DNA from: an uncultured Aquimarina sp.
Lineage (GTDB): Bacteria > Bacteroidota > Bacteroidia > Flavobacteriales > Flavobacteriaceae
NCBI RefSeq assembly: GCF_947500065.1
Contig: NZ_CANMQT010000002.1
Span: 558,001-622,000 of the forward strand
Direction of reading: 5' to 3'
Length of the DNA: 64,000 bases
This document shows positions 46,921 to 55,162 of this stretch, one piece after another. The stretch's first letter is position 1. Each line of letters opens with the position of its first letter. The notes below the pieces were generated by a model. It made no database searches. It was not told the origin of the DNA and saw only the letters and a program-made list of their open reading frames with translations. A program made the translations under genes and the position numbers.

Positions 46921-46949
46921 ATTTTACACACTTATGTTTACAGAAATGG

Positions 46950-47351
46950 TTACTCTAGAGGTTTTTTGCGATTGGATTTTTTTAATGCCTGTCTTTTTTT
47001 ACTATCTAATCGTTTTCTAATAGAAGATTTAGAGGGTTTAGACGCTTTTCTTGGCTTAGGAATATACAGGCTTGCTTTTAAGATATCCAAAAACCTACTA
47101 ATTACAAACTCTTTATTTTTGTGTTGACTTCTTGTATCACCGCATTGTAAAATGAGTTCTCCTGATTTAGTAATTCGTGACTTCAACTTATTGCTAATTC
47201 GTAACCTTTCTTCATCAGTAATTCCTTGAGAATCGGTTAGATTAAAACTAAGTTCCACTTTAGATGATACTTTATTTACATGCTGTCCTCCAGCGCCTGA
47301 ACTTCGAATCGCTTTGAATTTTAATTCACTTATAATAACAGAAATATTCAT
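46950..47351 (-). CDS. arfB: Alternative ribosome-rescue factor ArfB
   Basis: This 133-residue protein is a codon-independent peptidyl-tRNA hydrolase that frees stalled ribosomes. The catalytic GGQ is at residues 21-23 in SSGAGGQHVNKVSS, and the C-terminal tail (about 105-133) is very basic, as needed to enter the empty mRNA channel. It overlaps the DUF4301 gene by four bases, so it ends a long minus-strand operon. Confidence 0.93.
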   Translation of the reverse strand: MNISVIISELKFKAIRSSGAGGQHVNKVSSKVELSFNLTDSQGITDEERLRISNKLKSRITKSGELILQCGDTRSQHKNKEFVISRFLDILKASLYIPKPRKASKPSKSSIRKRLDSKKRQALKKSNRKKPLE

Positions 47352-48913
47352 GAAAAAAGTCTTACTTGATGCGCGGACTTTAATAAATCATTGACTGTTT
47401 TTACTGGATTAAATGTGGTCAACGGAACTTCTACAAAAACACTAATCCAATTTGCCATTGCCCCATTCCACAATCCTGGTAACTCTAAAGCTTTAAGCAC
47501 TTGACCATTAAGAGACTTTGTTGTTATAAAACCTGCATCAGGATCAACAAAATCAAGTAAATTAAATTTATTCCCTTTGTAATCACGAACACCGCAAACG
47601 AGATCTACAGGGTTAAAATGAGTGGCACTTTTCAAAATATCTCGTTGTCTATTATCCTTTATATTTATCTGTGGTGTTTCTATTATCTGTAAAATCAATC
47701 TTCCATTTTCTCTTTTTATCCAAAAAGGACCTCCTCCAGGTTCTCCTTCATTGATTACCATACCACACACTCTAATAGGCCTGTTTAATGATTCTTTTAA
47801 AAATTGAAGTTTATACTTTTCTGAAAACTTATCAAAATCCAAAGGCAATCTCACATTAAGCTGTTCTACCAAAAACTTCTTAATATCCTTTAATTCTGCT
47901 TCCGTTGGAACCTTTTTATCAATAGCGTTTAAAACCCTAAACGCTTCATCCTGAATCTCAATTAATTTACCTGCCAATATCTTTTTATATCCAGATACCT
48001 CATCCTGATATTTACGCACTACTACATTATCAATATTTTTAATATATATAATGTCTGAATCTAGATCATTTAAATTTTGAATTAACGCACCATGTCCACC
48101 TGGTCTAAATAATAGTGATCCATCTTCTGTTCTAAATGGATCATTATTTTTATCCACAGCTATAGTATCTGTTTCTGGTTTCTGAAAAGAATATGTAATT
48201 ATGAAATTAGTATTTGTTTCTGCTTCTACTTTTTTCTTTATTCTTTCAAATTCATCTTTAAATGCATCCAAATGCTCTTTAGAAATAGTAAAATGTAGTT
48301 TGGAATCACCTTTGACATTTTTATTATACCCAGCCGCCTCAAACAAATGTTCTTCAAAAGAAGTCGATATACTATTGGTATACTTATGAAAAGGTAATAA
48401 TCCTTTTGGGTATGCTCCAAAATTCAATCCCTTTTCTTTCAGCATCATTTCTACAAAAATATGAAGTTGCCTTCCTTCTGACAAAGATTCGAAATTAGGA
48501 TATGAGCTTTTAACTTTTTGCATTACAATATCATAAAAAGGAAATTTTTCTAGCCCGATCAAAAAGAGCCTTATTGCATTTGCCTTTTCGTGATTCGTAT
48601 ATGAATTCAAACTTTCTTTTTGATATTCATAATTATCCAAAAATTTAAATAATTCTTTGAACATCCTAGTAGCGGCTCCAGAAGCTGGAACAAACTTAGT
48701 GGTATCTAGATCCGAAGATCTCGATTCATACAGCTTTGTTAACTCGGTTTGATAATGCTCAGAAAATCTTAAAATTCCATTATCCAAAGTAGCTGGACTT
48801 CTTAAAGCCACAAAAGGAATTTCATTTTTAAATGTTTCTATCTGAGATAATATTTTCTCAACAGTTAATCCTTTTGATGTAATCAGTTTAATATCTTTAT
48901 CCGTAATATTCAC
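47348..48913 (-). CDS. DUF4301 domain protein
   Basis: This 521-residue protein matches DUF4301, a Bacteroidota family. It begins with about 80 residues and then PASGAATRMFKELF, and later FRPGGHGALIQNLNDLDSDIIYIKNIDN, features that look like a nucleotide-sugar pyrophosphorylase-type fold (Gly-rich loop and a later Lys-Asn-Ile-Asp). No activity is known. It sits between the kinase and arfB in the vitamin-transport operon. Confidence 0.8.
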   Translation of the reverse strand: MNITDKDIKLITSKGLTVEKILSQIETFKNEIPFVALRSPATLDNGILRFSEHYQTELTKLYESRSSDLDTTKFVPASGAATRMFKELFKFLDNYEYQKESLNSYTNHEKANAIRLFLIGLEKFPFYDIVMQKVKSSYPNFESLSEGRQLHIFVEMMLKEKGLNFGAYPKGLLPFHKYTNSISTSFEEHLFEAAGYNKNVKGDSKLHFTISKEHLDAFKDEFERIKKKVEAETNTNFIITYSFQKPETDTIAVDKNNDPFRTEDGSLLFRPGGHGALIQNLNDLDSDIIYIKNIDNVVVRKYQDEVSGYKKILAGKLIEIQDEAFRVLNAIDKKVPTEAELKDIKKFLVEQLNVRLPLDFDKFSEKYKLQFLKESLNRPIRVCGMVINEGEPGGGPFWIKRENGRLILQIIETPQINIKDNRQRDILKSATHFNPVDLVCGVRDYKGNKFNLLDFVDPDAGFITTKSLNGQVLKALELPGLWNGAMANWISVFVEVPLTTFNPVKTVNDLLKSAHQVRLFS

Positions 48914-48914
48914 T

Positions 48915-49478
48915 TTACTCCTGTATTAGTTGGTCAATGATATTTTTAGCTTTTTTAAAACGAGATTCTGAATCTCCTTTTAGGGTAATATAATTACAAT
49001 TATATTTTTCCAGAGATTCTTTAAAACGCAAAAACATTTCTTCTCTCTGATGTGGTTTATCTCTTAGGTCATCAGGAACCCAAGGTGTGTCAATATAAGT
49101 CAAAAGATACAAATCATAGGTGTTTTCTAATGAAAATTTACGTATCACTTCCGGTACCGATCCATTATAATATGCTTCAGAATACACTTCTATTTCAAGA
49201 AGATTAGTGTCGCAAAATAGTATTTTATCTGATTTTTTAGCAAATTCGTTTTCTAACTTCATTTGTCCTTCAGCGATTGGGATCAAATCTTCATAAGTAC
49301 AAACTTCTTTGGTAACATCCCACTTTGACTGAAGGTATTCCCGCATATATTCTGGTACCCAAGAGCCTTCATAGTGTTCTGCCAATTGCTTAGACAATGT
49401 TGTTTTACCTGTTGATTCCGGACCAAACAATACTATTTTTATGCAATTACTAGGGGTTTGTTTAAGCTTTTCTTCCAT
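48915..49478 (-). CDS. NadR-like P-loop kinase
   Basis: This 187-residue protein has a Walker A motif GPESTGKTTLSKQLAEHY near the N-terminus and YLLTYIDTPWVPDDLRDKP, matching the ribosylnicotinamide-kinase domain of NadR. It lacks the adenylyltransferase domain. It would phosphorylate a nucleoside-type vitamin taken up by the adjacent PnuC protein: nicotinamide riboside, or possibly thiamine given the other neighbour. It overlaps pnuC by 40 bases. Confidence 0.82.
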   Translation of the reverse strand: MEEKLKQTPSNCIKIVLFGPESTGKTTLSKQLAEHYEGSWVPEYMREYLQSKWDVTKEVCTYEDLIPIAEGQMKLENEFAKKSDKILFCDTNLLEIEVYSEAYYNGSVPEVIRKFSLENTYDLYLLTYIDTPWVPDDLRDKPHQREEMFLRFKESLEKYNCNYITLKGDSESRFKKAKNIIDQLIQE

Positions 49479-50077
49479 GCTAAATATCCAAAAATTGCCA
49501 TAATTGTAAAGATTAAATACTGAAAACTGGTAAATGTAAATCCTTTATAAAAGTACAAGGGAATTGAAATAATATCACCTATTATCCAAAAAATCCAATT
49601 TTCAATTTTCCTTCTCGCCATCAACCACATACCAACAAAAAATACTGCAGTGGTGAACGTATCTACATAAGCAGTCCAATCATTCCATTTATCAAAAGTT
49701 TTATAAACGATATAAACAAAAATTAATGTTCCTACAAAAATCATTAATTCAATTATCTTTTCTTTAGAATTTGTTCTAGAAATAGGAGTTGTATGCGTTT
49801 CATCAACTTTTCTAGTCCAAACATACCAACCATAGATACTCATTATAAAATAATACGCATTGATCATCATATCCCCTAACAAGGACCATTTTAAAAGTAA
49901 ATACACATAAATCGATGTGCTTACTATACCAGTGGGATACACCCATATTTTATTAAACCAGGCAAAAAAAACGCTTGTTATTCCAAACAATACAGCAATA
50001 ATTTCTAAAGAAATATCAAGTGTAGAATATTCTGCATACTGTCCAAACAAAAAATCAAAAATTTGGCTCATAATCAC
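49439..50077 (-). CDS. pnuC: PnuC-type vitamin transporter
   Basis: This 212-residue inner-membrane protein has about seven helices and PnuC family features: AWFNKIWVYPTGIVSTSIYV, INAYYFIMSIYGWYVW and a second half with KIENWIFWIIGD. PnuC members take up nicotinamide riboside; related members (PnuT) take up thiamine. The upstream gene is a thiamine-binding COG0011 protein, so the substrate is open. It overlaps both neighbours (23 and 40 bases). An ATG two codons in is an alternative start. Confidence 0.85.
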   Translation of the reverse strand: MIMSQIFDFLFGQYAEYSTLDISLEIIAVLFGITSVFFAWFNKIWVYPTGIVSTSIYVYLLLKWSLLGDMMINAYYFIMSIYGWYVWTRKVDETHTTPISRTNSKEKIIELMIFVGTLIFVYIVYKTFDKWNDWTAYVDTFTTAVFFVGMWLMARRKIENWIFWIIGDIISIPLYFYKGFTFTSFQYLIFTIMAIFGYLAWKKSLNKPLVIA

Positions 50078-50315
50078 TTCTATTGCTTTTTACCATTTTC
50101 ATGTACACTAAGACATGCTCCATATCTCCGAAAGCTTGCTTAATTTCTTCTGTCAGAAACGGCATCACCTTATCATACTCTCCATATACCTGAGTACTTA
50201 ATGGATTTTCTAAAATCTCAAACTCTGAAGCACGTAACCTTTTAATAAATCTAATTATGTGCTCTTCGAAATCACTTTGTAAAGGTGTAAGTGTTAATTC
50301 TACTGATATTTGCAT
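50055..50315 (-). CDS. MTH1187-family thiamine-binding protein (COG0011)
   Basis: This 86-residue protein has the ferredoxin-like fold pattern of the YkoF/MTH1187 family, with ISVELTLTPL at the N-terminus and STQVYGEYDKVMPFL in the middle. Members bind thiamine or its HMP half. It starts the operon with the PnuC-type transporter. No TPP riboswitch is seen just upstream; instead, the inverted repeat of the GxxExxY element begins 13 bases beyond its start. Confidence 0.85.
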   Translation of the reverse strand: MQISVELTLTPLQSDFEEHIIRFIKRLRASEFEILENPLSTQVYGEYDKVMPFLTEEIKQAFGDMEHVLVYMKMVKSNRSDYEPNF

Positions 50316-50327
50316 ATTTATTTATTT

Positions 50328-50811
50328 GCCACGAATACACGAATGTTTTTTATAACTTTATTATTGTTTGCATAATTAGTTCTTATATAACATCCAAAAA
50401 CTAAGTTTCAGATTGTCATAAAACAATCCTTTGATAATCTAATCTTTCAGATTCGAAATTAGCAAGAATCGCTAATTTATTTCCTGAAACTTTTAAATAA
50501 TTTAGACATTGCGCTATATGAGCTTCATGTGTGTATTTCACAGATTTAATTTCCAGAATAATTTTGTCATAAACCACAAAATCAGCATAAAAATGATGTT
50601 TCAAAACAATATCTTTATAGTTAACATCATATCTCTTTTCTCTTTCAAAGGGAATGCCTCTTGCATTAAATTCGTACTCTAATGCATCTCCATAAACAAT
50701 TTCTAAAAATCTCCTCCCAAATTGTTATGAACCTCAAACAAAGCACCTAACACCTCATAGCTTTCTTTTTTGTGTATTATAATCCCCATAAAATATTCGT
50801 GCATTCGTGGC
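50328..50811. mobile_element. Repeat-bounded segment carrying a broken GxxExxY gene
   Basis: Both ends carry an inverted repeat of about 21 bases with two differences (50328-50348 and 50791-50811). Each end has two tandem CACGAATN octamers read inward after GCC. The only gene inside is the frameshifted GxxExxY gene. No transposase is present and no target duplication is obvious. Whether this unit moves is inference. Confidence 0.5.
50416..50789 (-). pseudogene. GxxExxY family protein, frameshifted
   Basis: From the ATG at 50787-50789 the reading is MGIIIHKKESYEVLGALFEV, then HNNLGGDF and a TAG stop at 50703-50705. In another frame the protein goes on as FLEIVYGDALEYEFNARG and then to the stop at 50416, with the C-terminal KIILEIKSV typical of this PD-(D/E)XK-like family. 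One missing G in the GGAGGAG run (about 50708-50716) explains the shift, since family members read GxGFLExVY there. A sequencing error cannot be excluded. Confidence 0.85.
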
Positions 50812-50824
50812 TTAAAAATTATCA

Positions 50825-51457
50825 CTATTCATACGGTAAAGCATATACACAGGTAAAGCCATCAAACTCTGTAAATGTAATATCATAATGACTAATCTTA
50901 TCCTTATGATGAATACTTCCCGCTGTAAATGGCATATTAAGATCAAAAGGCATAATATGAATATTTTGTTCAAAACTTAATCCTGCTGTTCCATATAATT
51001 TATACAAAGACTCTTTTGCTCCCCAAATGATGGTCAATACACGTGTTTTTTCTTCTTTTTGTTGATCGACAAATTCTTGCTCTGACTCCACAAACTTATG
51101 AGCGATTCTATGAATTTTTTCACGTTGTTTTTCGATATCAATCCCCACCAATTTATCACTAATAATGACTCCTGCATATTCATAAGAATGTGTTATAGAA
51201 ATTTGTTTTCCATCTTTTAGGTGAGGTTTCCCAAAATCATCATAATATAAATCATGGTCTGTATATCCAAAAATTGCCAATAAATGTCTAATACTCATAA
51301 AACCGCGTTTATGCATATCAGACTTCATATTATCTACCCTTTTCTGACAATGATCAGTTAACTTGATTCCTTCAGACAGAAGTTCAAAAGATTCTTCTAT
51401 CTTCCAAATCAATATATTAGTACTATCATCTACTGTTATAGTTTTGTAAAGAGGCAT
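50825..51457 (-). CDS. 4'-phosphopantetheinyl transferase superfamily protein
   Basis: I chose the ATG at 51455-51457 (MPLYKTITV, 210 residues); the farther ATG adds 15 unlike residues. These enzymes transfer phosphopantetheine from CoA to carrier proteins. The motifs are seen: VGIDIEKQREKI and, further on, WGAKESLYKLYG, with the acidic metal-binding residues. The N-terminal half matches the Sfp-type. The natural carrier protein is not in the window. It is divergent from ahcY. Confidence 0.85.
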   Translation of the reverse strand: MPLYKTITVDDSTNILIWKIEESFELLSEGIKLTDHCQKRVDNMKSDMHKRGFMSIRHLLAIFGYTDHDLYYDDFGKPHLKDGKQISITHSYEYAGVIISDKLVGIDIEKQREKIHRIAHKFVESEQEFVDQQKEEKTRVLTIIWGAKESLYKLYGTAGLSFEQNIHIMPFDLNMPFTAGSIHHKDKISHYDITFTEFDGFTCVYALPYE

Positions 51458-51479
51458 GTGAATTATTAAAGTTATTATG

Positions 51480-51487
51480 TACCTTTG
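51480..51487 (+). promoter_or_regulatory. Putative -7 box of ahcY
   Basis: TACCTTTG matches the Bacteroidota consensus TAnnTTTG, about 108 bases before the ahcY start and just upstream of the leader stem-loop. A -33 TTTG was not clear. Confidence 0.5.
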
Positions 51488-51493
51488 CAAACC

Positions 51494-51522
51494 GAAAATC
51501 AAGAACCAGTGTCTTGATTTTC
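51494..51522 (+). promoter_or_regulatory. Stem-loop in the ahcY leader
   Basis: A perfect 11-base-pair stem (GAAAATCAAGA/TCTTGATTTTC) with a seven-base loop (ACCAGTG) lies at the very start of the presumed ahcY transcript. It has no T-run, so it is not a terminator. It may stabilise the mRNA or be part of a ligand-sensing leader. Confidence 0.5.
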
Positions 51523-51594
51523 AGGAGACGAATTTAGAATAATTTAGTGCGAAATACTAAAAATATTGCACTTCATAAACATAAAATAGATACT

Positions 51595-52911
51595 ATGAGT
51601 ACCAAAACAATGCCTTATGTTCCTTACAAGGTTAAAGACATTTCATTAGCTGCCTGGGGAAGAAAAGAAATCGAACTAGCAGAAGCTGAAATGCCAGGTC
51701 TAATGTCACTTAGAGAAGAGTATAAAGATGAACAACCACTGCAAGGTACGCGTATTGCTGGTTGTCTTCATATGACTATCCAGACGGCAGTGTTAATAGA
51801 AACTTTACAAGCCCTTGGAGCAGAAGTTACTTGGAGTTCTTGTAACATTTTTTCTACACAAGATCAAGCAGCTGCAGCTATTGCCGACGCAGGAACAGCT
51901 GTTTACGCTTGGAAAGATATGACAGAAGAAGAATTTGACTGGTGTATAGAACAAACATTATTTTTTGGTGAAGACAGAAAGCCATTAAATATGATTCTTG
52001 ATGATGGTGGAGATTTAACAAATATGGTTTTAGATCGTTATCCAGAATTATCTGCTGGGATCAAAGGATTGTCAGAAGAAACAACTACAGGTGTTCACCG
52101 TTTATATGAGCGTGTAAAAAATGGAACTTTAACTATGCCTGCTATCAATGTTAATGATTCTGTTACTAAATCTAAATTTGATAACAAATACGGATGTAAA
52201 GAAAGTGCAGTGGATGCTATTCGTCGTGCAACAGATCTTATGCTAGCTGGAAAACGTGTAACCGTTTGTGGTTATGGTGATGTTGGTAAAGGTACTGCTG
52301 CTTCTTTTAAAGGTGCAGGAAGTATCGTTACTGTAACAGAAATTGATCCTATTTGTGCTTTACAAGCAGCTATGGATGGTTTTGAAGTAAAAAAACTAGA
52401 AACTGTTATTGGAAATAGTGATATCGTTATTACTACAACCGGAAACAAAGATATTGTTCAAGGACATCATTTTGAAGCTTTAAAAGACAAAGCCATTGTA
52501 TGTAATATTGGACATTTTGACAATGAAATCGATATGGCCTGGTTAAATAAAAAATACGGTCATACTAAAGATACTATCAAACCTCAAGTAGACAAATACA
52601 ATGTAAACGGAAATGATGTAATCATTCTTGCTGAAGGTCGTTTAGTAAATTTAGGTTGTGCAACAGGTCACCCAAGTTTTGTAATGAGTAATTCATTTAC
52701 AAATCAAACTTTAGCACAAATTGAGCTTTGGAAAAACAGTGAAAAATATGATAATGATGTTTATATGCTACCAAAACATCTAGATGAAAAAGTAGCAAAA
52801 TTACATCTAGCCAAGATTGGTGTTGAACTTACTGAATTACGTACTGATCAAGCTGAATATATTGGCGTAACTGTAGAAGGTCCATTTAAGCCAGAACATT
52901 ACAGATACTAA
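51595..52911 (+). CDS. ahcY: S-adenosylhomocysteinase
   Basis: The enzyme splits S-adenosylhomocysteine to adenosine and homocysteine, removing the inhibitor of methyl transfer. The start at 51595 gives 438 residues ([13 protein letters not shown]). Substrate-binding blocks [12 protein letters not shown] and [11 protein letters not shown], the NAD-binding [12 protein letters not shown] (about residues 222-233) and the C-terminal [20 protein letters not shown] with PEHYRY are all there. It is monocistronic with its own promoter, leader hairpin and terminator. Confidence 0.97.
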   Translation: MSTKTMPYVPYKVKDISLAAWGRKEIELAEAEMPGLMSLREEYKDEQPLQGTRIAGCLHMTIQTAVLIETLQALGAEVTWSSCNIFSTQDQAAAAIADAGTAVYAWKDMTEEEFDWCIEQTLFFGEDRKPLNMILDDGGDLTNMVLDRYPELSAGIKGLSEETTTGVHRLYERVKNGTLTMPAINVNDSVTKSKFDNKYGCKESAVDAIRRATDLMLAGKRVTVCGYGDVGKGTAASFKGAGSIVTVTEIDPICALQAAMDGFEVKKLETVIGNSDIVITTTGNKDIVQGHHFEALKDKAIVCNIGHFDNEIDMAWLNKKYGHTKDTIKPQVDKYNVNGNDVIILAEGRLVNLGCATGHPSFVMSNSFTNQTLAQIELWKNSEKYDNDVYMLPKHLDEKVAKLHLAKIGVELTELRTDQAEYIGVTVEGPFKPEHYRY

Positions 52912-52966
52912 ATTAAACTGTCGGCGTTTCTAGATATTCAGATCGCTGTGCTTTTAGAAAATAGAT

Positions 52967-52997
52967 ATAGCCCTTACCTTTTTTTGGTAAGGGCTAT
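52967..52997. terminator. Bidirectional terminator between ahcY and the 53006 gene
   Basis: A 12-base-pair perfect stem (ATAGCCCTTACC with its complement) encloses seven Ts and is followed by a T-run on the plus strand and an A-rich side on the other. It serves ahcY and the convergent small gene. Confidence 0.85.
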
Positions 52998-53005
52998 TTT
53001 TTTAC

Positions 53006-53338
53006 CTATTTATTTTTTCTAAATATATAACTCATCCATACAGGATCATTTTCTTCAGATACTACAGATTGACGATCTACGAACTCCCAATTGGCAGCGT
53101 TCATATAATTTAATAAATCCGAAGTTCCCTTTAGATCCTCCAGCTGCTTAATCGTTATCTGTTTTCCTTCTAATGATTTTTGCTCCTGAACTTTTATTCT
53201 TTTTACTCTCCCGCTGTTATTTGCTTTCTGTATTACGATAACTTCTAGATAATCATACTTAGGGATATCCTGAGAGATTACAGCTGTTGTCATCAACAAA
53301 AAGGTTAAACAACATGAAATTTTTATAATTTTACTCAT
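53006..53338 (-). CDS. Small secreted protein of unknown function
   Basis: This 110-residue protein has a signal peptide (cleavage likely after TAVIS-QD) and a mature part of about 87 residues with YDYLEVIVIQKANNSGRVKRI and a C-terminal WMSYIFRKNK. I do not recognise a family. It lies downstream of rpmA but behind a terminator, so it is probably transcribed alone. Confidence 0.65.
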   Translation of the reverse strand: MSKIIKISCCLTFLLMTTAVISQDIPKYDYLEVIVIQKANNSGRVKRIKVQEQKSLEGKQITIKQLEDLKGTSDLLNYMNAANWEFVDRQSVVSEENDPVWMSYIFRKNK

Positions 53339-53373
53339 GAAAAAATAATTTTATTTGTTTAATTTAAACAAAA

Positions 53374-53403
53374 AACCCTTTCCAAGCTAACTTGAAAAGG
53401 GTT
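53374..53403 (-). terminator. Intrinsic terminator after rpmA
   Basis: A 13-base-pair stem with one mismatch (AACCCTTTCCAAG against CTTGAAAAGGGTT) with loop CTAA, followed on the minus strand by a T-rich run, lies 26 bases beyond the rpmA stop. Confidence 0.75.
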
Positions 53404-53428
53404 AATCTTTATTACAAAGGAAATATCC

Positions 53429-53689
53429 TTATGCTTCAAAAGGAACTATTGAAACATACGATTTATTATCTTTTTTCTTAGTAAATTTAACTAAGCCGTC
53501 AATTTTAGCGTGTAATGTATGGTCTTTACCAGCGTATACATTTTCACCCGGCTTGTGTGCTGTACCTCTTTGTCTTACAATGATGTTACCAGCGATGGCA
53601 GCTTGTCCACCAAAAATCTTAACACCTAAACGTTTCGATTCTGATTCTCTACCATTCTTAGAACTACCAACTCCTTTTTTATGAGCCAT
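53429..53689 (-). CDS. rpmA: 50S ribosomal protein L27
   Basis: L27 lies near the peptidyl-transferase centre. The 86-residue protein starts [21 protein letters not shown] and has [28 protein letters not shown]. The N-terminus begins directly with AHKKG, so it needs no Prp-type cleavage. It follows rplU by 35 bases, the usual rplU-rpmA order. Confidence 0.97.
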   Translation of the reverse strand: MAHKKGVGSSKNGRESESKRLGVKIFGGQAAIAGNIIVRQRGTAHKPGENVYAGKDHTLHAKIDGLVKFTKKKDNKSYVSIVPFEA

Positions 53690-53724
53690 TTTCTTAAGGT
53701 TTTATATCGTTAATAATAACGCGA

Positions 53725-54417
53725 TTATTTTACAATCCCGCCGTCTAATTTATCTTGCCATTCTTTTAACTCGTCCCACTTACCTTCAGCAGCCATTTCA
53801 GCTTGCTTTGGCCAAGTATCAGGAACGTGATTTCCACGAACATCTTTAATAAACTCAGCAATTTCTTTTGGATCAGCTTTTGCAAGATCAGCAAAAGTAA
53901 CAATACCATTAGCTTTTAGAGTTTCAGCGATTTTCGGTCCAATACCTTCAATCTTTTTAAGATCATCCGCTTTAGCTGATTTTTTAGGAGCAGCTTTCTT
54001 TGGAGCTTCTTCCTTTTTAGGAGCAGCAGCCTTAGCTTCTACTTTCTTTTCAGCTTTTGGCGCAGCTTTTTTAGTTTCCTTCTTAGGAGCAGCTTTCTTA
54101 GCTCCAGAGGCTACTATACTTTCGATTATGATTTCAGTCAGAGATTGACGGTGACCATTTTTAACACGGTATCCTTTACGTCTCTTTTTCTTGAAAACAA
54201 TAACTTTATCACCTTTAAGGTGTCTCGTGATTTTTGCTCCTACTTGAGCTCCATCTATAGCCGGGGCGCCTAAAGTAACTTTATCTCCGTCTGCAGTAAG
54301 AAGAACTTTGTCAAAAGAAACTTTGTCTCCTTCTTCTCCTGCTAAACGATGAACAAAAACTTTTTGGTCTTTTGCAACTTTAAATTGCTGCCCTGCTATC
54401 TCTACAATTGCGTACAT
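53725..54417 (-). CDS. rplU: 50S ribosomal protein L21 with helix-hairpin-helix extension
   Basis: The first 103 or so residues are a normal L21 (YAIVEIAGQQFKVAKDQKVFV; KKKRRKGYRVKNGHRQ). Then comes an Ala/Lys-rich linker (about 105-150) and a C-terminal domain (about 150-230) with DDLKKIEGIGPKIAETLKANGI, a helix-hairpin-helix fold often found in DNA-binding proteins. Flavobacterial L21 proteins often carry such an extension. The role of the added domain is unknown. A strong promoter lies at 54482-54512. Confidence 0.96.
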   Translation of the reverse strand: MYAIVEIAGQQFKVAKDQKVFVHRLAGEEGDKVSFDKVLLTADGDKVTLGAPAIDGAQVGAKITRHLKGDKVIVFKKKRRKGYRVKNGHRQSLTEIIIESIVASGAKKAAPKKETKKAAPKAEKKVEAKAAAPKKEEAPKKAAPKKSAKADDLKKIEGIGPKIAETLKANGIVTFADLAKADPKEIAEFIKDVRGNHVPDTWPKQAEMAAEGKWDELKEWQDKLDGGIVK

Positions 54418-54481
54418 AGCGTAACGTTTAATTAATTTGTTATATCTAAAGAACTGTCGCTCATCCGAAAATAAGCGGGTG

Positions 54482-54512
54482 CAAATATACTCCTAATTAA
54501 TTAACTAACAAA
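54482..54512 (-). promoter_or_regulatory. Consensus promoter of rplU-rpmA
   Basis: On the minus strand TTTG (54509-54512) and TATATTTG (54482-54489) are separated by exactly 19 bases, the optimal Bacteroidota -33/-7 arrangement. It is placed 65 bases before the rplU start. Confidence 0.8.
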
Positions 54513-54516
54513 TATT

Positions 54517-54990
54517 TTACGCCTTTATGGGATGTGAATTATGTTTTTTTTTAATATTCCAACTATCTTTAAATAACTGCATAAAAGATAGGGTCAATAC
54601 AAATGTCGTTGCAAAACCCATAATAGCTGCCACAAATACCACTATTCCTACTCCTACATGATAATGAGAACTCCAGTTAGCAAGCATTTCTGGGAGAAAG
54701 TTAGTATTGATATTGGTAACATAAATAGCAAAGAAAATAATAAATATAAGAGTAGCATTAAACCCCGTAAACAATCCAGCCATAAAGCCTTTTTGGTATT
54801 CAAAAGTGTTTCCTTTTTCCTGTTTATAATCCTTCATCGCTTTATACAATCCGAATGCTACTATAATTCCATTACCCAAGCTAAAAACAGGATTAGTTTG
54901 CACCCCAATTAATGATAAAATTAAGAAATACGCAATTAGCCCAATTGCAATAAGAACACCATATTTAACAGGGATTGTAGACTTTTTCAT
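54517..54990 (-). CDS. DUF4199 family membrane protein
   Basis: This 157-residue protein has four hydrophobic helices and the DUF4199 pattern (PVKYGVLIAIGLIAYFLILS; FGLYKAMKDYKQEK; GFMAGLFTGFNATLIFIIFFAIYV). The function is unknown. It is divergent from the M16 peptidase genes and upstream of rplU, but rplU has its own promoter between them. Confidence 0.85.
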   Translation of the reverse strand: MKKSTIPVKYGVLIAIGLIAYFLILSLIGVQTNPVFSLGNGIIVAFGLYKAMKDYKQEKGNTFEYQKGFMAGLFTGFNATLIFIIFFAIYVTNINTNFLPEMLANWSSHYHVGVGIVVFVAAIMGFATTFVLTLSFMQLFKDSWNIKKKHNSHPIKA

Positions 54991-55162
54991 AATTTCTCTT
55001 ATTTGGATTTAACAGAAATTTATGGATTATTAGCGGTTTTCAGGCTTAAAAAACTGTTAATTTATTACAAATAAGACATTTAGCGCATTATAATTCTTTT
55101 CCGTCAAAATCGTAACAAAATGCGATCTTTGCACACATATTCAACAAACAAAATTATTACTA

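Noticed and set aside
51480..51595. Known SAM or SAH riboswitch before ahcY
   Set aside because: I could not match the conserved core of any known SAM or SAH class; only one simple stem is clear.
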